A stretch of DNA of 64,000 bases from Paramarasmius palmivorus (Eukaryota > Basidiomycota > Agaricomycetes > Agaricales > Marasmiaceae), in assembly GCA_037176845.1 (NCBI GenBank), contig JAYKXP010000070.1, forward strand, positions 240,767-304,766, given 5' to 3'. Positions 10,924 to 23,090 of this stretch are shown piece after piece. A program made the position numbers and the translations under genes. A model generated the notes under the pieces. That model was not told where the DNA came from and did not search any database. It saw nothing but the letters and a program-made list of their open reading frames with translations. Every line of letters begins with the position of its first letter. Within the stretch, counting starts at the first letter, position 1.

Positions 10924-12754
10924 TCAAGAGAGAGTAAGACTTTGGTGAAGTTCGAGTTCTGCAACATCAATGAGGTGCTTGGGCGTTGGGGAGTGAATGT
11001 GGTGCTCGTCAATAGCTACATTGTTCCCGTATCTGTGGCTGGCTGTGCTGGTACCCGATGTCCTCGTACCGCTTTGACTTCGAGTTGGATTCCTTGGAGA
11101 GGTATGAGGGGATGGGAGAGTTCGGGGAATGTATTTCTCTAGACTCAAGAGAATGTCTTCGGGCTTGAGTGACTCATAAGCTGGGAAGACAACTTCTTCA
11201 ATATATTGCCGTATACGACAGAGAACGACCATCCAATTGAGGAATCCCCATGGCATGTCAAGTGCAAACCTGAACGATCGGTGATCTGATTCTATACTTA
11301 TCTCTCCGTCTTCCTGTACGAATTGAAAATTCTTGAATACAGCAACTATCCGAAATGTGTTGAATGAACTTACTGAGATGTATCCTTGATACAAGGTAGC
11401 TTTGTGAGGCACAATAGTCATGGCAAAAAGGCTGATATTCCTAAGCCCAATTGCCCGGGCACGAAGGCAAGCAATGGCCAGGTCCATTGTTGCCTGTCGG
11501 TAGACGCACCGATCAGTTGGGTTGAGCTTGCATTCGCCAGACAGCGGCATGATGTTGAATATCTCGCATAGTTGTTTAGCAAGAGGTGTGAGCCTGTGGT
11601 ATATGGGATAATCTTTGCGTTTTACAGCTCTGGTGACCAAGACATCGACTTTACAGCACAATGGGTACGGAGCTGCTGCCACATTGTCGGTTGTCCGGGG
11701 AGGCATTGCAATGGTTGCCTCTGCCCTAGGTGAAGGGCTCAGTTATCATCTAAGAGGCCAAGGAAGGTTGACACTAACTTGACCGAGTAATCTCTGAGTC
11801 TGAAAACTTTCATAAAGGCACTTCTACAATTACCTTGAAGCTCGGCTTCACTTTCGGGCATAACCCTAAAGTCTTCCCACTCTTGGGCAATGACTCCCCA
11901 GGTGAGTCCGTAGCTTTCAATGTTCACGCCAGTGTTGTCAAACGTAACCTCAGGTGAAAGATGCCGGTAAAATGTAGTGTTTTCAAAGGGAGCGGGTTTC
12001 TGGGGAAAGTGTCAGTATAGTTGTACAGCGTTTAGGGAACGGATGCGTACGAGACTCGGTAGTATTGCAAGAATGGTGTCGAAATGATCGTATTCGCGGG
12101 TTGGAGGTGCATATTCGATCTTGACTGCGTCAAAGCATGCTACCCACGCGTCGAAACGAGCCGGGTCATCACACAGGCTACTAGAATTGTCAGTGGCAAC
12201 CAAACCGTCGAAACACGACAGAGATGACATACGTTGATGCTCGGGTGTCTACTGGGGTCGAAATTCGAGGTGTTGGCATTGTGGCAGTCGATGCCAACGA
12301 GGTATTGGAAGTAATGAAGTCGGAGGCTAATAGATTGGCTATAGGTGGGGGCGGTGGCGCTATTGAGAGCCTAAACTTATAATCAGTCTTCTCCAAGTTT
12401 ATTCAACCAAGGTGCGTAACACTTACTGGAGCCCGCCATCTTGAAAACCTGCAGATGGGTTAAGACTGATGCTATGATCAGTCTCCAACTTGAGTCGACC
12501 GACGGTACATAACGCTTACTGAAGCGCGCGATTTTGAGAGCCTGAGTACCGGAGAGAGATGCTCGGAAGGTGTGGATTTCCGTAAGATCTCCATCGTCGC
12601 GTCAGTACTTTGAAAAGCGTAGGCGAGAGTTTACGTACCTTGGATTCGCTCCTCCAGATAAGGACCGAACGGGAACGACGTCTAGCCTTTCATTACCCAG
12701 GAAACGTTCTGGGTTGTGCATGTGAGCATCGGGGACGCTAAACGTGTAGTCCAT
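10924..12754 (-). CDS. Uncharacterised protein, six exons
   Basis: No family recognised. Exons 12639-12754, 12233-12370, 12051-12180, 11779-11999, 11374-11725 and 10924-11331 keep one frame and give 454 residues. The N-terminus (MDYTFSVPDAHMHNPERFLG) has no signal peptide. A proline run (APPPPPIANL) follows, then a globular region with CDDPARFDAWVACFDAVKI and TWGVIAQEWEDFRVMPE, and a C-terminal Ser/Thr/His-rich tail. The first intron (12371-12638, 268 bp) is far longer than the others because it contains two pseudo-exon repeats. The protein could equally start at ATG 12279 if the first exon is not used. It converges on cyclin C with only 130 bp between stops. Confidence 0.6.
12371..12560 (-). 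repeat. Two degenerate tandem copies of an exon start and donor inside an intron
   Basis: On the minus strand, near 12550-12522 and 12451-12427, two related blocks read AG|G-pyrimidine-TTCAA..GCG.GCTTCA|GTAAG, each followed by similar intron sequence (GTTATGTACC / GTTACGCACC ... ACTTGGAGA). The real second exon at 12370 begins with the same words (AGGCTCTCAATAGCGCC). Using either copy as an exon breaks the frame, so they look like duplicated pseudo-exons. Confidence 0.5.
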
Positions 12755-12852
12755 CCTGCGAGGTAAAAGGAGCAAAATGAAAGGGGAACAAAGATAAAAC
12801 TTGAAACCAAAGTGCCGTGAGAACATAACGCTTTTTTAGGAGATGGCATCGA

Positions 12853-13238
12853 TTCGCCACATAGCCATTGCCTCCATCTACCTCACCTTCATTTACCCAC
12901 TACACGCAGCCATCACTCATATCTTACCTTCCACGTCTGTCGTCTCGCCAACACACCGTTGAGGCTTAGGATCGGCAAGACCCAATTGCGTTTCTCGCAG
13001 GAAGCAACACGTCGCTAGCAGTAGTGGTACGAGCGGAGAAACGGAAACAGTGGCGACCCAAGCGTTCCTGACAAAGCCGTTGATGAGGATGAGAGAACAG
13101 AGGATAGCGGACATGTCACATCCACCGAACGGGAAACCTGTAGCGGTGAACAAGATGCTGGAGCGGACACAGGCAGTAAGGTAGATGGCCGTTTCTCGGA
13201 TATTGCAAGGACAATTCCGTTTTCAGACTCGACATACT
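12853..13238 (+). pseudogene. Decayed copy of the cyclin C terminal exon and 3' flank
   Basis: Starting with CATAGCCATTGCCTCCATCT, this stretch parallels the last cyclin C exon at 10255-10793. It has several internal deletions, frameshifts and stops, then a well-kept segment (AGCGGAGAAACGGAAACAGT onward) through the ATAAGATGCTGGAGCGG-like end. It continues past the stop into the 3' flank (GTTTCTCGGATATTGC against GTTTTTCAGCTATTGC). The cyclin boxes are absent, so it is a non-functional partial duplicate on the same strand as the parent. Confidence 0.85.
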
Positions 13239-13326
13239 TTGTATACTCATCAGGGCTACATTGTATCGGTAGTTCCTGAAAGGACAGACCTCGTTCTCAT
13301 CATCAACAAACTAAGCCAAGGGTGCG

Positions 13327-14867
13327 CTACCCAACCATAGGCCACTCTCCCCACTCTCCTTGCGCAAATCTGAAGAACCCGACGTTCCCAGCATCCACGA
13401 CTGCCACTACTACAGTCTTCTTACCAGCTCGTAGCGCACTAAATGGATTGGGTCCCCTCGGTGGTGCCCCCGGTGGTAATGGTTTACGGTATTTAGGTGG
13501 TGGTATAGGTAGTTCTGGTGATATATCGTACAACGCTGTGAGCTCGTGTAAACTCGGCATTGGAGTCGTTCGTGCACTATGAGGCGCGTTAGCCGGTCGG
13601 AATTAGCGAAAACGAGACAGACGTACTTGACGACAGCAACCTGGTAATCTGGTGGCCCAGGAGTGCTCTTTTTGAACGGCGTAGGAGGCTTATAAAAGTT
13701 GAAGAAAAACTTGTATGGTGAATCTGGGAGTATATGTGTCTTTTCGGGGGGCGTGTAAAGCGGGATGCTATGTCCAGCTGGTATGAAACGTAGACGGCGG
13801 AATATGTCACCTAGGAACCGATAGTCAGCAATGGCAACACGTCGTTCTAGGACCACCATATCGTACCGTATGTGATTTTTCCGAATATCCACCGCCCAAG
13901 TCTTACGGGTGCCCACCAACTGAAACTTCGTTGACCTAGCAGATGGTTGATGAAATTCGGGATGAATGAAAAGGTATCTCGTATTCGCTGCATGATAGTT
14001 CTCCCTGGAGCTGGAGGAGTAGGTAATTTCATTGATGGGAAGGGTGCAGCAGCTGGGTAATGCTCATTTGGAGGGACCGTACGCGTAACAGCATATCCCA
14101 GCCGTTTAAGGTATGCGTAGACCTTCATAACACCAGGTTCAGCGCACGTGAAGTAAACGGCATAGGAGCAGGAACGTACTTGATACTTTTCCAGAGTCAG
14201 ATCCTCTTTTCCCAATAACTCTGAATATGCTTGTTGTACCGTCATTGGTGCACCAGCAATCAACTCGAAAGGATTCTCGGAGGGCGGTCCATCGTACACA
14301 GCTGCAAAAGGGACTTGAGATTCTCTCCAGCAAAAGAGAGAGCCTCTTTCGATAAGATATATAGCTTCTTCAGGTAATAGCTCGAGCCGTTTTTGAATCT
14401 TCGTAGTACCATCCGGAAGAATTGTCGGACGAGGCGCTGAATGTCCAAGGGCCGAGATTATCTGACCTCTAGCGATCGGTACAGATACTCTCGCAAGCTC
14501 TGGGTGATATATTCCATAGCTTAAAGATTTTCTAGCAAAAACCGGTTGATCAGAGGCCTGAAAGTAAGAGAGAAATTTGTGGTCCAACGCACGGTGATAT
14601 CGTCCTCGTCGTTCTCAACGCCTCAAACATCGCATTTCTTGCCCGATTCAAAATGAATTGCTGTAGATTTGATCCTCCTTCTCCACTGGGTTCAAATTCT
14701 TTTTCGCCGCGTTTTGGTATAACTGGACGGGCGGATTGAGGTAGTAGTTTTGTCCAGTCAAGACCACCCTCTTCCTCGTCTCCAGAAGACTCTTCTTCGT
14801 TTTCGTCGACATTGTCCCCGAGAGGTTTTTTGGGTTCAGCGTTAGGCTGAGCAAGAGTATCATCCAT
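13327..14867 (-). CDS. SEN54: tRNA-splicing endonuclease subunit Sen54
   Basis: Sen54 is a structural subunit of the Sen2-Sen34-Sen15-Sen54 endonuclease that cuts introns from pre-tRNAs. The N-terminus is acidic (GDEEEGGLDWTKLLPQ), as usual. The N-terminal domain is recognised by the frame SYGIYHPELARVSVPIARGQ and ISALGHSAPRPTILPDG, then LLPEEAIYLIERGSLFCWRE, typical of Sen54. VYAYLKRLGYAVTRT and the C-terminal nuclease-like fold (FFFNFYKPPTPFKKSTPG, VAVVDAGNVGFFRF) follow. At least four introns are needed; the first donor is ambiguous (GTGCGT or GTTGGA). The catalytic triad belongs to Sen2/Sen34 and is not expected here. Confidence 0.85.
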
Positions 14868-15828
14868 AGTCAGTGGATGTTTGGGAAGAAGCGGAAATCT
14901 GACTCGGCTGACTCGGCGCGTCTTGCCTCGACATATTTAGTCAACCTACACAATGTAATACACATACAGGTCTACGGTTATTGCATGCTCTGGCGTAAGA
15001 AAATGAAGGTTCAAGTTGGGAAATATATATCTAAGACTAGTTTCTGTGCTACCACCTTGAGCGAGACAGTGGCTTCACTCACACAAACCCAGTCCGACAG
15101 TGTAGGCAAACTCACCCGAAGTACTGAGCTGGTGTATATTCATGCGTCCAGATATTGAAGTTGCATGCTGAAGGTTTCATTTGGCCCCATCTGTTGGCAG
15201 CTCTGGTAAATGGAAAACAATATTTGGGCAAACTCCAAAGACTGAGTGCATGAGTACTGAACGCTGAATCGATCCGCGTTGCGATCAGCCGGAAAGTTCA
15301 TGAAATCGAACGGAGTCACAACTGACGCATTCTGCTTCACCGCGGTCTTTGGGAGGTGTCGACACCAGCGGTAAGCCATCAATTAAGTTTGTAAAAGCCT
15401 GGCATTCTGATACTGTGAATGTGAAGAAGCCAGTTCATTTGATACGCGAAATTTTGGGAGCCAATGTCTGCCTCTTGTTTTGGTTAGCTTGTTGAAAATG
15501 ATGTCTATCGAATGGACTTTGGAAACGGCGGCGGGACAGGATCATGAGAGGCCTTGCTATTTTTTCTTTGTGGAGGGTCGCAAGGGGCGAAAATCCCACG
15601 CGGGAAGGCGCTTGACCCATCTCATCACTTCTCTTCACCACTCTCTTCACCACCCTTCATGCTTCTACCCGTAAAAGTATCAGGAATCCGTACAATCAAC
15701 GAAGAATGACCTCGAGGAAGAGGAGAATCATTCGGCACTTGACGTACATGTGTCATGAGCTTCAGGTATGAACCTATTCATTTCTGTGCGATCAGAATTG
15801 TCGGCTGACTCCCTAAAGCTCAAACACC
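14868..15828. other. 961-bp intergenic region, one doubtful small open frame
   Basis: Upstream region of two divergent genes (SEN54 and the alpha-glucosidase). A minus-strand frame from ATG 15379 to 15140 encodes 79 residues (starts MAYRWCRHLPKTAV) with no recognised domain. It may be a remnant exon. A 12-bp palindrome GGTGTCGACACC lies at 15355-15366. Nothing else is supported. Confidence 0.3.
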
Positions 15829-18800
15829 ATGTTTAACTTCCCGCTCCAGGGAAGTTTGTCGCTCAAGAGGTTCCACGGCATTCTGTTTCTTGCATTAACC
15901 ATCATGCGGATTCACGCTGTATGTGCTGTTGGATTCTTAGCTCCAGCGGCCCAAGCAATCCTTGATGTTGACAATAATGTCTATTCGCGCAACGTTTCAA
16001 CCTGTCCAGGTGAGTACGACCAGTCCTTCTGCTCGCGTCGCATCTAAAATCTCCTAGGGTACACTCTCGGCTCCCTTTCTGAGACTGCGACAGGATTCAC
16101 TGCCCAGCTGAGCCTTGCTGGGGCTCCATGTAATGCATTTGGGTCCGATCTTCCAAATCTCACCATTGAAGTTGCGTATGAAAGTATCTCAAGGTGAGAG
16201 AGAAGAGCACTTCTCGCATAGCAGAAATCAAACTCATTGACATTAGATTGCACGTCAACATATATGATTCAGAAGAGAAACAGTACACCATCCCGGAATC
16301 GGTCATTTCGCGACCTCCTGCACCATCTGACTCGTTCAAAGAAAGCTCAGATCTTGTATTCAATTATGAACCCGCCCCCTTTGCATTTTGGATTACTCGG
16401 CGCACTGACCCTTCCCTGCCCCCGCTATTTGACACGAGGCTTAGCTCGCTTCCTTCTGCACCACTCCCACCGGTTATTGAAAATGACACCAGTACGGCGT
16501 TAGATGGGTTCGATCTTGTCTTTGAGGACCAGTACCTTCAGGTGTTTGATATCACACGTTACCATCAGACGGAAGGACTGATGCGTCAAAATAGCTCACC
16601 TCTACTCTTCCCGAAGATGCGAACATATATGGCCTAGGAGAGTATTATGCTCGAACTGGGTTTAGACGACGCATAGTCGAAGGAGGGTCGATACAAACTA
16701 TGTGGGCTAGGAACGTTCCCGACCCAGTAGATGAGAACATGTAAGTGATACGGTAAAAGGACCATACTTTGCTGAAATTATCCTCGATTAGGTATGGCTC
16801 CCATCCCTTTTACTTGGAACATCGATACAACGAGACCACGCAGAGCTCGATGTCTCACGGTGTCTTCTTGTTGAGGTGAGCTACCATTGATCCCTGCCCG
16901 GTCGGAGTGATAACTAACGTTCGGATAGTTCCGCTGGAGGAGATATTATGCTCCTGACACCCCAAAATACGGCTCAATCTCTTGTTCAGTACAGGATGAT
17001 TAGTGGAACACTCGACTTCTACTTTTTCTCTGGACCAAGCCCTTCAGCTGTCGTCGAGCAATACGGTGAAATGATAGGATTACCGACATGGCAACCTATG
17101 TGGGGCTTTGGTTTCCATCTATGCCGGTGGGTACTTAACTGTGCTCTTGACGCTTTGTAGGCTCACCAGTGTATTGTGATAGATGGGGATACCACACTCT
17201 GAACGAAACGCGTGAACAAGGTGAGACCATCTCGCATTGTTGATACTTTTCGCTTATACAACGATTCCCAGTTCAGAATATGCGTGCTGCTGGTATACCG
17301 CTTGAGGGTGAGTATCATCGTACGAGAGTAGCAGGGCTTTAGCTTGAATCTGAATATCTATACTACAGTCATGTGGAACGATATCGATTTATACGGCGCA
17401 TTTCGCGACTTCACGACTGATGCCGGTCGCTTTCCTGCAGAGGAAGTGAGAGAATTTATCCGCGAACTGGTGAGCCATTACTTTGATTTGCGTGTTCGGA
17501 CAAGTATCAATATTTCCGTAGGCCTCTAATCATCAAAAATGTGTGGGCATTTTATACAGCCATTCTATGAGTCACTAATACAGATGGACCGTTCAGATAT
17601 CCCCATCGTCGATGCAGCTCTTGCGAAGCAGGTCAATGATACCGATTTTGTAAGTCTCCATCGGGGTTCTATCAATAATACTAACAACGGCTCTTCACAA
17701 GTACGACCCATACATCAAAGGGGCTGAAATGTAAGCACTTTCGTTTGAGCAGGATCCATCGTAGGTGCTAACGTTTTGGATAGGGATGTTTTCGTTAAAA
17801 ACCCTGATGGCTCTGAATATATCGGAATAGTACGTCTGCATGCTTTACATTAACACCTCTATCTCATATGCATATGAAACACAGGTGTGGCCTGGGTATA
17901 CCGTACGATTCGGTTTCTGTACCGTCCGATCCTATTATAACGTGAAATTTAGGTGTTCCCTGACTGGTTTGCGCCAAACGCCCAGGATTGGTGGTCTGAA
18001 GCGCTCGGAAATTGGAGCGAGAACGGGGTTGAGTACTCCGGTATATGGCTGGACATGAATGAGATCGCATCATTCTGCAACGGTTCTTGGTTAGTATGTT
18101 TGCTCGTATGAAGACCCGAACTAACGTCCATCAACCAACAGTGGCACAGGGGAGGATCTTGGCGCCCTTGAGGTACCTCCGTTGGTTCTCCCCGGCAATC
18201 CAGGAAACCTGATTACTGAATATCCTGAATGGTGAGCGATTCGTTTTTCAGTCTCAAAAATTGGTTGGGAAAACTCATTTGTCGCAAAGCTACGATCCCG
18301 AGCGATTTGGGCCAAGTGGAAACATCACCGTCAACGGAACCTTGACCTGTCAGCCTGAGAATGAGCTCTCGAGGCGCGGGCTTGGGGCTGGCGGTCAGAA
18401 TAACATTGATGTCATTTCTCCTCCCTACGCTATTCATAATGGTATGCATAATCTGACCTGGAGATACTAAGTGCTCATACCTATGATCAGCAAACGGACC
18501 CCTGTCTATCAAAACTTTAGCGACAAATGCCACACATGCAGGTGGAATCCTCGACATCGATGTGCATAACATGTATGGGATGATGGAAGAGAAGGCTACC
18601 CATCTGGCTTTGCAACAGCTTCAACCGGGAAATCGACCTTTTCTCATATCACGGTCAACGTTCCCATCGGCCGGAAAATGGACGGGTCACTGGGTAGGTT
18701 TTTTCGATTCTCGTCAGAAACGTCGTTAAGCTTGAGCTCTCATTATCAGCTCGGTGACAATTTCTCAAAGTAGGGACATCGATACATGTACTCTGTCTAT

Positions 18801-19876
18801 TGTTGCTGACAATAACAATTTTTCAGATGGGAATACTTGTACCTCAATATTCAAGGTGTATTGCAGTTCCAGCTCTTCCAGATTCCATTTGTGGGCGCTG
18901 ATGCATGCGGATTCAGTCAGTCGGGAACGCTATTACCTTGATATTTTCCTCTGACCAATCTCTACTATTAGACGGCAATACGGATGAAGAGCTTTGTAAT
19001 CGTTGGATGCAACTGTGTGCGTTTACGCCGTTCTATCGCAACCATAACATGCTTGGGGCAATTTCACAAGAGCCGTATCGCTGGGAGAGTGTGGCCAACG
19101 CTTCTCGGACAGCTATCGCAACTAGATACTCCATGCTGCCATACTGGGTATGTCTGTCCTCTTACACCTGAAAGCTGGCTGACTTCTGACAGTATACCCT
19201 GTTCGCCAATTCTTCAACACGAGGTACACCGCCTGTTCGTGCACTCTTCTTCGAATTCCCAGACGAACCAGAGCTCTTCGGCTTGGACCACCAATTCATG
19301 ATAGGAAGAGACATTCTGGTTACACCCGTCTTAACACCCAATGTCACCATGGTTGAAGGAACATTCCCTGGCAGAGGCCAAGTCGTATGGCGTGATTTCT
19401 ACACTCATGCGGTGGTCGAGCCTTCATCCGAAGGCACTGCAACACTCTCAGCTCCTCTCGGGCATATCAATGTTCATGTTCGAGACGGTTCTGTCATCCT
19501 TCTTCATGCCAAGCCAGCTTACACCACCGAAGAGACGCGCCAAGGTCCATTCTCCCTACTCGTGTCACTCTCACAATCCGGGGAAGCGTTTGGCTCCTCG
19601 TACCTTGATGATGGCGTCAGTAATCCACCTGGACCCAACACTACTGTGTCATTCTCTGTGGCGGGTAACATGTTACTTCTGAATCCCGTCGGAGAATTCC
19701 CCGTCGAACAAAAGTTGGAAGAGATTGTTATTCTCGGCGTTGCAGGGGAACCACGAGCAATCTCGTTGGACAATACTACAGCAGGATCCTGGGACTACAA
19801 CCCAGATCTGAAGGAGCTCAAGGTTCAGAACCTCACCATTGACTTGAACGTCGCCCAAATCCTTTCATGGAACTAG
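15829..19876 (+). CDS. Secreted alpha-glucosidase, glycoside hydrolase family 31
   Basis: GH31 enzymes release glucose from the non-reducing ends of maltose, starch oligomers and related alpha-glucosides. The N-terminal hydrophobic segment ([19 protein letters not shown]) fits a signal peptide. The N-terminal beta domain contains [30 protein letters not shown] and [19 protein letters not shown]. The barrel shows [15 protein letters not shown], the nucleophile signature [13 protein letters not shown] (Asp about position 18050), [18 protein letters not shown] carrying the acid/base Asp, and [17 protein letters not shown] followed by PFYRNHN. The C-terminal beta domain ([26 protein letters not shown]) runs to the stop. 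Many NxT/S sites agree with secretion. The coding part is split by more than ten small introns. It converges on a P450 gene. Confidence 0.9.
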
Positions 19877-20397
19877 ATGAAGGACGACATTCTATCTTTC
19901 TCTCTCTTCCTCTCTCATATGACAGTCTGTACTGAACATGAAATACGGCCTTGGCGCCTTAGTCCCTAAATAGCATGAAATTCCATCACTAGAAGGAACT
20001 GTGACATTAAGCGCCCATTAGCGCCCATCATCGATAAGCTATGCCATGACGTTGAGTCGCGTTGCTCACTCTTTCGCTTCCATCTGCCACGTCCTCCTCA
20101 ACATTTCGTCGCGAGTTCCTTACCCACCCTCCACATCCATCCTTTAAATTCCCAAAGTTGGTCTTGAGCTCGATCGAGGGACATAAGCCTCTATATACGA
20201 GATCAAGATCGAAATAGTAGGTGGACGGACTTCAGTTACTGATGTTCCCCCGAAGGTACATCATCTATTTGTTTAAAAAGTGTGTACTCTATGCTGCGAA
20301 TTACTTATGTCACATCAGATGAGGTTTGCAAGTACTGTTCATTCCTAGCTCTTTATGGGCATGCAAGGTACGCTAAATGCTTCGTGGCATTGCAGAT
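19877..20397. other. 521-bp gap between convergent genes
   Basis: 3' flanks of the alpha-glucosidase and of the P450 at 20398. A short direct repeat (TTAGCGCCCA) occurs near 20009-20028. No gene, RNA or terminal repeat was seen. Confidence 0.5.
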
Positions 20398-22322
20398 TTA
20401 TGGCCGCTCGCTGGCAGTAGCGGTGAGAATATCGCCATGATAAAGAGGTACAAAGTACTCCTTGAATTGCACCTCCGACCTAGCAAATTCACGTTGAGCT
20501 GAATGATTCTGAGGAGAAAGTAGTGACATACCATAAATCCGTCTTGCTGTGGAAATCCAACTTGCGGAAGACGTTCCCGAGGATCATGTACAACTCGCTC
20601 CAAGCAAGGCTATATACGAGAATGTAGTAAGCATGAATGAAGGAAGTGAACAGTGTTTGGTTCTCACTTGATTCCAATACAAGAGCGAGGTCCTTTACCG
20701 AGCGCGACCAAGTATCGATCAAGGTTATGATCCGTATCCTCTAACCAGCGTTCAGGATAGAACCGTTCTGGCTCAGGGAAGACATCCGGATTCATATGGA
20801 CAAAGGTGTTGCCAATCGAAACGATGGTCTATATGCAAAAACACTGAATTAGGGACATCTATAGAGGCAAGCTGTTGTACACACCCCAGGAGGGACCGGG
20901 TGACCAGCGATGATGGCTCCAGTTTCGGGAACAACCCTAGGCATCGGCGTAACAACTCCTGACGACAATCGGAGACTTTCTTTGATGACTGCGGTCTGAT
21001 ACCATGTCAGCCTGGTTTTCGCGAAGAACAGGCGAACGAGCTCACTAGGTACGGGAGCTTTTCAAGACGTTCCAAAGGCGCAGGGGTCCCTTTATCTGGC
21101 CATGCGGTTGCTAGCTCTTCCACAAGCTTTCGGCGCGTCTGATCATCCCGAACAAGATAGCGTGTTGCAGTAGTGCACGTATTGCCGACAGTGTCACTCC
21201 CCGCAACCCGTAAGCCTACCGCTTCTGCGATCATTTGATTCTTCGTCACCCAACTAGAGTGCTTGAGCTTGCCATCGATGCGGGAGTTCCTAAGAATAGT
21301 GTGGAACACATTCAAATCTTCGGATTCGTCGTCGTCATGTTGGCGAGAGTCCGCGATTGCGTGGTCGACTAACCTCTCTATCTCGTCTTGCATCTCGAAG
21401 TTTGGCTTTGCTGCAGGCGAGAGGTAGATCGCTAACCAACGCGGAAGGCTAAGGACAACTCGTGTAAGGGATATAAGATGCTTCGCAAACCACGTAGTGC
21501 CGATTGTCTCCTCTACGCCAATAATTGCGGGATGGTTGAAAGAGGGAAACGAGGTGGCATCTACACTTGTTCGAAGAGTATAGAGCGTGATGACATCCAA
21601 AGAGACCGATCTATAGGCTCGGTTCATATCCGCTGCTGATGTCTTGTGATTCTTAAGGAGCTGCGAGATAAGGTTATCCACCTAATACAAGAGTTCGGTG
21701 AGAATTCCAGGTTCATACATGTTTTTTTAAAAGAAATGATACATACGCGTTCTTGGACGACTGATTCAAGTTTGAGGATTGTTTTCCTGGAAAAGTAAGA
21801 CGAAAGGAGAGATTTGATGGCCGAATGATCTTTGGGACTGGTAACCGCAAAGACATTTGGTGGCAAACCAAAAGTGAAAGCGTTTTCGTAGAAACCGCGT
21901 TCTTTAGGCATTTTGTATGAGGAGTTGTAGATTTCGGCATAAGCTGCAGGTTCTGTAAAGTGCAGCTGCAGGGTGATACGGTGAGATTTGCCGACAGGGA
22001 TTATCAATAGACCACATACTTCATTGTGACCGACTCTAACGACAGAGCCTGCATGCTTATGAGCACGTCAATGAACCCTGAGAAATCGAGACTAACCGTA
22101 TCTTTCGTGAAGGTCTCGTAGATGAAAGAGCCATCCACCACCGACAACAATGTCGTAGTAGGCTCGATAAAGCCAGGTATGACGAGCGAGGGAAGGGCCT
22201 GGGAAACGGTGCAAAGGGTCCGCGCGGAAGGCCTTGGTCAAAACAAGAGCCGAAAGAACGAAGGCAGCGACCAGGGATGCTTCAAGTAGTTCCATATTAT
22301 CTGCAGAAATGGATTCAGTCAT
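20398..22322 (-). CDS. Cytochrome P450 monooxygenase
   Basis: Heme-thiolate monooxygenase, probably in secondary or xenobiotic metabolism and ER-bound. The N-terminal anchor (VAAFVLSALVLTKAF) is followed by a hinge FPGPSLARHTWLYRAYY, similar to trichodiene-oxygenase-like fungal P450s. The I-helix region is VGLRVAGSDTVGNT, the K-helix ExxR is KESLRLSSGVV, and PERF/ERW is FPEPERFYPERWLED. The heme loop reads ALGKGPRSCIGIN, so the usual leading Phe of FxxGxRxCxG is Leu; the cysteine is intact. The last exon ends YFVPLYHGDILTATASERP with stop at 20398. ATG 22322 is used; an in-frame ATG nine codons on is also possible. Confidence 0.85.
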
Positions 22323-23090
22323 GGGTTTATATACTTACCTGACCAGAATCCAGAGTCGGTAAAACGGGCAAGCACCAAGACACGCAGCAGAAGGTCCAGG
22401 GTGGCGAAGTAAATGAAACGTTATGGCGCTCGATGCCGACGACGTTCAGAAAGTAAAGAAGCCATGTAAGGCGGCAAAACGGAGAACAGGAACAAATAGG
22501 ATCGAGGGTTGATGATATGTCAGTTATGAGCAATGAGGCCCGAGAGTTTCATCAGCCCGGTTCTGTGAAGCATTGATTACTCCACTCGGCCTCTGCAAGC
22601 GCTATATGGCATCGGTGAGAGCCATTGTTTAAAACGAGGGAAAGAGCGCCGATTTATCTGGCACACCAAAGCTGAGACAGCGACGTAGACTAGCGATGAA
22701 GCTGTTAGTGAAAGTACACGAGGTTGACTTGTCATGGTACCTACCAAAATGCTTCGAGGGCCAGTGTGACGCTTTCAAAGCTTGATGGGCGAGTCAACAT
22801 CGCAATCTGACAAATCCCCGCTCTCACGTCTGTTATCTATCCTTGACAGAGCCATAGCATATGATGACTAGTTGAGAAATTCCCAGCAGATAATACCCCT
22901 GGCTTGTAGCCTTGCATGCAGCACATGACCCCAGAAAAGACCGGTCACCGCACCTAAATGGTTATGCCGAAGCGGAAGGGAAAAGAGAAGGCCGAAGTGG
23001 GGCCAAACATGGCGGCAAGGCAAAAGGGATTTCAATCCGTCGGGACTCGCGGCCATGGGTTAACGGATCTACGCTGAATGAACAGGATGA
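22323..23090. other. 768-bp gap
   Basis: Upstream of the P450 and downstream of the first hydrolase gene. Short open frames on both strands have no recognisable domains. Nothing was identified. Confidence 0.45.

Noticed and set aside
12190..12396. Alternative frame of the second exon of the unknown gene at 10924, starting from an ATG inside the pseudo-exon copy
   Set aside because: Splicing from that ATG meets a stop at once; only the join 12639 to 12370 keeps the frame.
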